Origin: Akkermansiaceae bacterium
GTDB lineage: Bacteria; Verrucomicrobiota; Verrucomicrobiia; Verrucomicrobiales; Akkermansiaceae
Assembly (NCBI GenBank): GCA_021202525.1
Contig: JAJQCV010000053.1
Coordinates: 1-36,206 of the forward strand
Direction of reading: 5' to 3'
DNA: 36,206 nt
This document shows, in pieces, positions 30,480 through 36,206 of this stretch; the stretch's first letter is position 1, and each line of letters starts with the position of its first letter. Below the pieces are notes generated by a model. The model did not search any database and was not told the origin of the DNA. It saw only the letters and a list, made by a program, of their open reading frames with translations. The translations under genes were made by a program, and so were the position numbers.

Positions 30480-32708
30480 ATGATAACCATCCAGGATTTA
30501 TTTTGGCTCATCCCATCGGCTTCCGTGCTGGCCCTCGTTTTCGCGGGCGTGTTTTTTTACCGCATGAAGGCCCAGGATGAGGGGAACGAGGTCATGAGAA
30601 TGATCGCCAAGCATGTTCGCAGCGGTGCGATGGCCTACTTACGGCAGCAATACAAGATTGTTGCCATTTTTTTCGTGCTGATCACGGTCGTTTTCGCCTT
30701 TCTGGCTTACTGCCTGCACATTCAGAATCCCTGGGTGCCTTTCGCGTTTATTTCCGGCGGCTTTTTCTCCGGCCTTGCCGGGTATATCGGCATGAAGACG
30801 GCCACGTACGCTTCCGGCCGCGTGGCGAACGCCTGTCGCCATTCCCTGGACGCCGGCCTCCAGATCGCCTTCCGTTCCGGAGCCGTTCTCGGCCTGACCG
30901 TGGTGGGCCTCGCCATGCTGGACATCGGCGCCTGGTACTGGATTCTGGACTGGTTTTATGAGGACATGGAGCTTTCCACCCGCCTGGTGGTGATCACCAC
31001 GACGATGCTGACCTTCGGCATGGGCGCCTCCCTTCAGGCCCTGTTCGCCCGCGTGGGCGGCGGCATTTTTACAAAGGCTGCGGACGTAGGCGCGGACCTG
31101 GTGGGCAAGGTGGAAGCGGGCATTCCTGAAGACGACCCCCGCAACCCCGCCACCATCGCGGATAACGTGGGCGACAACGTGGGCGACGTGGCCGGCATGG
31201 GCGCGGACCTTTACGAGTCCTATTGCGGTTCCATCCTGGCTTCCGCCGCCCTGGGCGCGGCGGCCTACATAGCCGTGCCGGACATGGCGATCAAGGCCGT
31301 TCTCACTCCCATGCTGATTGCCGCCCTCGGCACCATCCTTTCACTTCTGGGCGTGTATGCGGTGCGCGTGAAGCGCGGCGCTTCCCAGACGGAACTGATG
31401 GCCGCCCTGAACCGCGGCATCAACCTCAGCTCCTTCCTGATCGCCATTGCCTCCGCCTTCCTGCTCCAGCTCATCGGGCTGGACAACTGGGCCGGCATCT
31501 GGGGCGCGATCGTGACCGGCCTGGCGGTGGGCATCATCATCGGAAAGAGCACGGAGCATTACACCTCCCATGATTCCTACCCCTGCCGCAAGATCGCCCA
31601 CAGCGCGAAGACCGGCCCCGCCACCGTCATCATTTCCGGCATCGGCATCGGCATGATTTCCACCTGCATTCCCGTAATTACGATTGTGGTGGGCACTGTC
31701 CTGGCCTACGGCATGGCCTCCGGGGACTGGCATTTCACCGGGGCCGAGATGAGCAAGGGCCTGTACGGCATCGGCATCGCCGCCGTGGGGATGCTTTCCA
31801 CGCTGGGCCTGACGCTGGCTACGGACGCCTACGGTCCCATTTCCGACAACGCCGGGGGCAATGCGGAGATGAGCAAGCTGGACCCGGAAGTGCGCCGCCG
31901 CACGGATGCCCTGGACGCCCTGGGCAATACGACGGCCGCCACGGGCAAGGGATTCGCCATCGGCTCCGCCGCCTTGACCGCCCTGGCCCTGCTGGCTTCC
32001 TATATTGAGGAACTGAAGATTTCCATCCTGCACTGGAGCGAGGCCACTGGAAATACCATGTACAAGATCAATGACGCCGTGAGCGTGGAGGTGTCCAAAA
32101 TCACCACCTGCACCCTGTCCGAGTTCATGGGCTATTTCCAGGTGACCCTGATGAACCCGAAAGTGCTCATGGGGCTGTTCGTGGGCGCCATGATGTCCTT
32201 CCTGTTCTGCGGCTTGACCATGAACGCCGTGGGCCGTGCCGCTGAAAAGATGGTGAAGGAAGTGCGCCGCCAGTTCAAGGAAATCAAGGGCATCCTGACC
32301 GGGGAGGCGGAACCGGATTACGTGCGCTGTGTGGAGATTTCCACGGCGGGCGCCCAGCATGAAATGATCTGGCCGTCCATCCTGGCGGTGATTACTCCCA
32401 TTTGCATGGGGCTGGTGTTCGGCGTTCCCGGCGTGTTCGGCCTGCTGGCCGGCGGCCTGGCCTCCGGCTTCGTCCTGGCCGTGTTTATGGCGAATTCCGG
32501 CGGCGCGTGGGACAATGCCAAGAAGTACATTGAGCAGGGCCATGTGGGCGGCAAGGGCTCGGAAAGCCACAAGGCCGCCGTCATCGGCGATACGGTGGGC
32601 GACCCCTTCAAGGATACGTCCGGTCCCTCCCTGAATATCCTGATCAAGCTGATGAGCATGGTGGCCATCGTCACCGCCGGCGTCAACATCGCCGTGACCC
32701 TGTTCTAA
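30480..32708 (+). CDS. hppA: Membrane-bound ion-translocating pyrophosphatase, K+-dependent type (probably Na+-pumping)
   Basis: 742 aa, about 16 transmembrane helices. It couples hydrolysis of cytosolic pyrophosphate to export of Na+ and/or H+. The catalytic loops are intact: [46 protein letters not shown] in the first half, [40 protein letters not shown] in the middle, and [12 protein letters not shown] through [20 protein letters not shown] at the end. In the subtype-defining motif the residue is Ala (A486 in [10 protein letters not shown]), not Lys, marking the K+-dependent class, most of whose members pump Na+. The start is ATG 30480, just downstream of the palindrome. The gene is monocistronic and ended by a terminator. 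Confidence 0.95.
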   Translation: MITIQDLFWLIPSASVLALVFAGVFFYRMKAQDEGNEVMRMIAKHVRSGAMAYLRQQYKIVAIFFVLITVVFAFLAYCLHIQNPWVPFAFISGGFFSGLAGYIGMKTATYASGRVANACRHSLDAGLQIAFRSGAVLGLTVVGLAMLDIGAWYWILDWFYEDMELSTRLVVITTTMLTFGMGASLQALFARVGGGIFTKAADVGADLVGKVEAGIPEDDPRNPATIADNVGDNVGDVAGMGADLYESYCGSILASAALGAAAYIAVPDMAIKAVLTPMLIAALGTILSLLGVYAVRVKRGASQTELMAALNRGINLSSFLIAIASAFLLQLIGLDNWAGIWGAIVTGLAVGIIIGKSTEHYTSHDSYPCRKIAHSAKTGPATVIISGIGIGMISTCIPVITIVVGTVLAYGMASGDWHFTGAEMSKGLYGIGIAAVGMLSTLGLTLATDAYGPISDNAGGNAEMSKLDPEVRRRTDALDALGNTTAATGKGFAIGSAALTALALLASYIEELKISILHWSEATGNTMYKINDAVSVEVSKITTCTLSEFMGYFQVTLMNPKVLMGLFVGAMMSFLFCGLTMNAVGRAAEKMVKEVRRQFKEIKGILTGEAEPDYVRCVEISTAGAQHEMIWPSILAVITPICMGLVFGVPGVFGLLAGGLASGFVLAVFMANSGGAWDNAKKYIEQGHVGGKGSESHKAAVIGDTVGDPFKDTSGPSLNILIKLMSMVAIVTAGVNIAVTLF

Positions 32709-32732
32709 GCCGGGAGCTGATTGCATCACTAT

Positions 32733-32772
32733 AACGGGAGTGCCGCGGAAACCAGTGGCGCTCCCGTTTTTT
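32733..32772 (+). terminator. Rho-independent terminator of the pyrophosphatase gene
   Basis: A 12-bp stem with one G-U pair (32733-32744 with 32757-32768), 12-nt loop and a T run (32767-32772). It begins 24 nt after the stop and ends directly before the next gene's in-frame ATG. Confidence 0.85.
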
Positions 32773-32774
32773 AT

Positions 32775-33263
32775 ATGGGGGAAAGTATTTGCCGTTCAGG
32801 AGGGAACGCTTGTTTTTTTCTTCTTGATTCGGTTTTCCTGCGGTGTAAAAAGGCAATCACGAGAACTACCCTGCTTTTATTGCTGACGGCATGCCTTGCT
32901 TCCATCTCTCCGGGGGAGGAAACGCTGCAATCACTCCTTCAGGAACGGGAACAAATCCTGGTCAGGATGGATGACCTGATGAAAGAGCGCTACAAGTCCG
33001 GGCTGTGCCATTGGACGGAGACTATTCCCGCCAGATTGCAACTTCTGGAGTTCCGGCGCGACCATGCCCTTTCCCCCAGGGAGGGGATAGCCTTTCAAAA
33101 GGAAATTGTAGCCCTCCGTGAAGAGGAATGCCGTGTGTTTCAGAAATCGCTGGAGGCGGATCCTTCCCTCCGGCTGGAGGCCTACCGCTCACGGGAGGCA
33201 TGCCTTGCCGCCAAATGCCGTCTTCTGGAAATGGAAAGCCGTGCGCGGGGAGAGAAGCTGTAG
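32775..33263 (+). CDS. Small putative lipoprotein, helical, unknown function
   Basis: 162 aa from ATG 32775. The segment KKAITRTTLLLLLTAC ends in a lipobox-like LTAC, after which the protein is polar and strongly helical (QSLLQEREQILVRMDDLMKERYK, then a second Glu/Arg-rich helix), so an outer- or inner-membrane lipoprotein with a coiled coil is likely. The start is uncertain: from 32775 the lipobox Cys is residue 40, long for a signal peptide, and no later ATG precedes it. A good AGGAGG (32798-32803) with TTG at 32810 lies nearer but is out of frame by one base, separated by a T7 tract. No family recognised. It lies alone between the pyrophosphatase terminator and the trp leader. Confidence 0.5.
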   Translation: MGESICRSGGNACFFLLDSVFLRCKKAITRTTLLLLLTACLASISPGEETLQSLLQEREQILVRMDDLMKERYKSGLCHWTETIPARLQLLEFRRDHALSPREGIAFQKEIVALREEECRVFQKSLEADPSLRLEAYRSREACLAAKCRLLEMESRARGEKL

Positions 33264-33430
33264 CCGGTGCATCCGGGGCGGAAACCGGCGTTCCCTGCCT
33301 GTGGAGCGCCCGGCGGCCGGTTCTTCCGTTTTTTGACGTTCCTTTTTCGCATCCTGGGGAAAGGGCCCTCTTTCGCCGGCTGGCAGGAAGGGCTGCCTGT
33401 ATTTTTTTCTGCCATTGACGAAAAGTTTTT

Positions 33431-33459
33431 TTGACAAGGGCGGGGGAGAGGAGTAATAA
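33431..33459 (+). promoter_or_regulatory. Promoter of the trp operon
   Basis: TTGACA (33431-33436), 17-nt spacer, TAATAA (33454-33459): the best promoter match in the window. The predicted start is near 33466, two bases before the leader-peptide ATG. Confidence 0.75.
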
Positions 33460-33467
33460 ACGCGCAG

Positions 33468-33575
33468 ATGCCATTCAGCACAGTACAGCCCTTTTTTAGC
33501 AATACCCGTTATTACGGCAACGGGTATTGGTGGCGTGTACCCATGTCCGGACGGGGGAATCCCGATGTGCAGTAG
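33468..33575 (+). CDS. trpL: Tryptophan operon leader peptide
   Basis: A 35-codon frame (ATG 33468, TAG 33573-33575) lies between the promoter and an intrinsic terminator ahead of trpE. It is rich in aromatic residues: Phe-Phe at 9-10, Tyr-Tyr at 15-16, and Tyr-Trp-Trp at 20-22 (Trp codons 33528-33533). Two adjacent Trp codons in a short frame ahead of a terminator and trpE are the hallmark of ribosome-mediated attenuation: scarcity of charged tRNA-Trp would stall the ribosome there and change downstream pairing. The ATG is almost at the predicted transcription start, so translation would be leaderless. Frame, composition and position are seen directly; the regulatory role is inferred. Confidence 0.75.
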   Translation: MPFSTVQPFFSNTRYYGNGYWWRVPMSGRGNPDVQ

Positions 33576-33641
33576 TGGCGTTCAGCTATGATAATTTTCT
33601 AGAACTGCTTTGATTCCTCCGAGAGTCAAAGCAGTTTTTTT
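33500..33641 (+). promoter_or_regulatory. trp attenuator region: pause hairpin, alternative pairings and terminator
   Basis: A perfect 11-bp hairpin (33500-33510 with 33519-33529) ends at the first Trp codon and could act as the pause structure. The terminator is a perfect 11-bp stem (33603-33613 with 33626-33636), 12-nt loop and T-rich tail to 33641. A modest antiterminator is possible between GCAGT at 33569-33573, at the leader stop codon, and ACTGC at 33604-33608 in the left terminator arm. A ribosome at the stop codon would mask it, while one stalled at the Trp codons would leave it free. The antiterminator is short, so this pairing is the least certain part. Confidence 0.65.
33603..33641 (+). 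terminator. Intrinsic terminator of the trp attenuator
   Basis: A perfect 11-bp stem (33603-33613 with 33626-33636), 12-nt loop, and a run of seven T at 33635-33641. It lies 27 nt upstream of the trpE start and 27 nt downstream of the leader-peptide stop, so it controls entry into the operon rather than ending a gene. Confidence 0.85.
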
Positions 33642-33668
33642 ATTTTCAACTTACACAATGATCCATCC

Positions 33669-35058
<1,390 letters not shown>

Positions 35059-35075
<17 letters not shown>

Positions 35076-36206
35076 CAATTACGATTCCTTCTCGTGGAAT
35101 CTGGTGCAGGCGTTTTATTCCCTGGGCCGCAAGCCCGTGGTGTACGCGAACGACGATCCGCGCATTCTGGACCTGGCAACCAGCCCGGAACTGGAAGCCG
35201 TGTGCATTTCCCCCGGCCCCAGCCATCCGCGCAACGCGGGGCTTTGCCTGGAGTTCCTGAAGCGCCTTCCCGCCGCCGTTCCCGTGCTGGGCGTGTGCCT
35301 GGGCCACCAGCTCCTGGGTTATTTTGCCGGGGCGGAGGTGTCCCGCGCCCCGTACGTGATGCACGGCAAGAGCTCGGACATCATCCACGACGGCGCCGGA
35401 CTGTTCACCGGGCTTCCCAACCCCATGACCGTGGGCCGCTACCATTCCCTGGTGGTCCAGTCCAAGGAGGACGAGCCGAATCCCCGGTTCACCGTCACTT
35501 CCCGCGGTCCGGAAGGGGAGGTCATGGCGCTGCGCTACAACGACCGCCCGTGGGTGGGCATCCAGTTCCATCCGGAATCCATCCTGACGCCGGACGGCCT
35601 CCAGCTTCTGGGCAATTTCCCGGACAACATCGTTCCCGCGGGCCAGAAGGAGAAGCGGATCAACCGCATTCTGGATACGCTGGCCGCCGGGCAGGATCTG
35701 ACGGCGGACATGGCCGCCGCCGGTTTTGCGGATATCATGGACGGCCGCATGACGCCGGCCCAGGCGGGCTGCTTCCTGATGGGCCTGCGCATGAAGGGGG
35801 AAACCCCGTTGGAAATGGCCCACGCCGTGGGCATCGCCCTGGGCCGCGCCAACCGCGTGGAAGGGCTGGAAGGCGACTGCATCGACGTAGTCGGCACGGG
35901 CGGCGACGGCCGCAGCTCCTTCAACTGCTCCACCGCCACGTCCCTGACGCTGGCGGGCATGGGCTACAAGGTGGTGAAGCACGGCAACCGCGCGGTGTCC
36001 TCCTCCTGCGGGTCCGCGGATGCTCTGGAAGGGCTGGGATTCCCGCTGGACGTGGCTCCGGAGGACGTGCAGCACCTGCTGGACGAACGGAATTTCGCCT
36101 TCCTGTTCGCGCCGAATTTCCATCCCGCCTTCCGCAACGTGGGGCCCATCCGCAGGGAACTGGGAATCCGCACCCTGTTCAATCTGCTGGGCCCCCTGAT
36201 CAACCC
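35059..36206 (+). CDS. trpGD: Fused anthranilate synthase glutaminase (TrpG) and anthranilate phosphoribosyltransferase (TrpD), 3' truncated by window end
   Basis: An uninterrupted frame of 382 codons runs off the window. Residues 1-190: class I glutamine amidotransferase beginning MFLFIDNYDSFSWNLVQAF, with CISPGPSHP, nucleophile Cys80 in LGVCLGHQLLG and the catalytic His in GIQFHPES; it supplies ammonia to TrpE. Residues from about 200: TrpD, which joins anthranilate to PRPP, with the PRPP loop VVGTGGDGRSSFNCSTATS and KHGNRAVSSSCGSADALEGLG. The fusion resembles E. coli TrpGD and arises in several lineages. The gene overlaps trpE by 17 nt, ensuring coupled synthesis of the two anthranilate synthase subunits. 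About 150 further residues are expected beyond the edge. Confidence 0.95.

Overview
The window looks like a chromosomal segment of a verrucomicrobial gut bacterium, most probably Akkermansia or a close relative. This is an inference from moderately high GC, weak or absent Shine-Dalgarno sequences, a membrane-anchored M60 (enhancin/mucinase-type) metallopeptidase, a prepilin trio resembling Verrucomicrobia-specific cassettes, and rpoA/rplQ standing apart from the rest of the alpha operon. Most of it is ordinary housekeeping and envelope DNA.

Layout. 1-2403 (minus): a LOG-family nucleotide phosphoribohydrolase followed by a prepilin peptidase with a large soluble insertion. 2616-5277 (plus): rpoA, rplQ, terminator, then fabD from its own promoter. 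5748-6793: two small divergent genes (a GYF_2-domain membrane protein and a secreted protein). 6886-8956 (minus): LptF/LptG-type permease and a HAD hydrolase. 9233-12711 (plus): an apparent envelope operon (alpha/beta-hydrolase fold protein without a nucleophile, OmpA-domain protein, HAD phosphatase), followed by the M60 peptidase and an MFS exporter. 16363-18855 (minus): an ECF-type sigma factor and a PAS-PAS-PP2C phosphatase. 18976-19989: an endonuclease/exonuclease/phosphatase-fold protein.

19990-24900 is the accessory region. Composition drops abruptly to AT-rich. A PLP enzyme of the serine hydroxymethyltransferase fold (plus) and a membrane-anchored STAND-like P-loop ATPase with a helical-repeat tail (minus) converge and overlap at their 3' ends. 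The pair is bracketed by a perfect 18-bp inverted repeat, with one copy 15 nt upstream of the first gene and the other 10 nt upstream of the second. A complete tyrosine recombinase gene ends 4 nt beyond the right copy. Each repeat is itself a dyad of two 5-bp arms around a 7-bp asymmetric spacer, the architecture of a tyrosine-recombinase core site. I propose an invertible two-gene module in which flipping exchanges which gene is read from the recombinase transcript and which from a promoter outside the left repeat. A shared promoter/operator is the main alternative.

25554-28219 (plus): three prepilin-like proteins, which the peptidase at 171-1286 could process. 28318-30066: a lipoate-ligase-family protein and an aldo/keto reductase. 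30480-32708: a membrane pyrophosphatase with the K+-dependent signature and a palindrome at its start site. 32775-33263: a small putative lipoprotein. 33431-36206: a tryptophan operon start with a strong promoter, a 35-codon leader peptide carrying Tyr-Trp-Trp, an intrinsic terminator, trpE, and a trpG-trpD fusion cut by the window end. This is a classical attenuator layout. Several promoters in the window place the predicted transcription start within a few bases of the start codon, suggesting that leaderless transcripts are common here.
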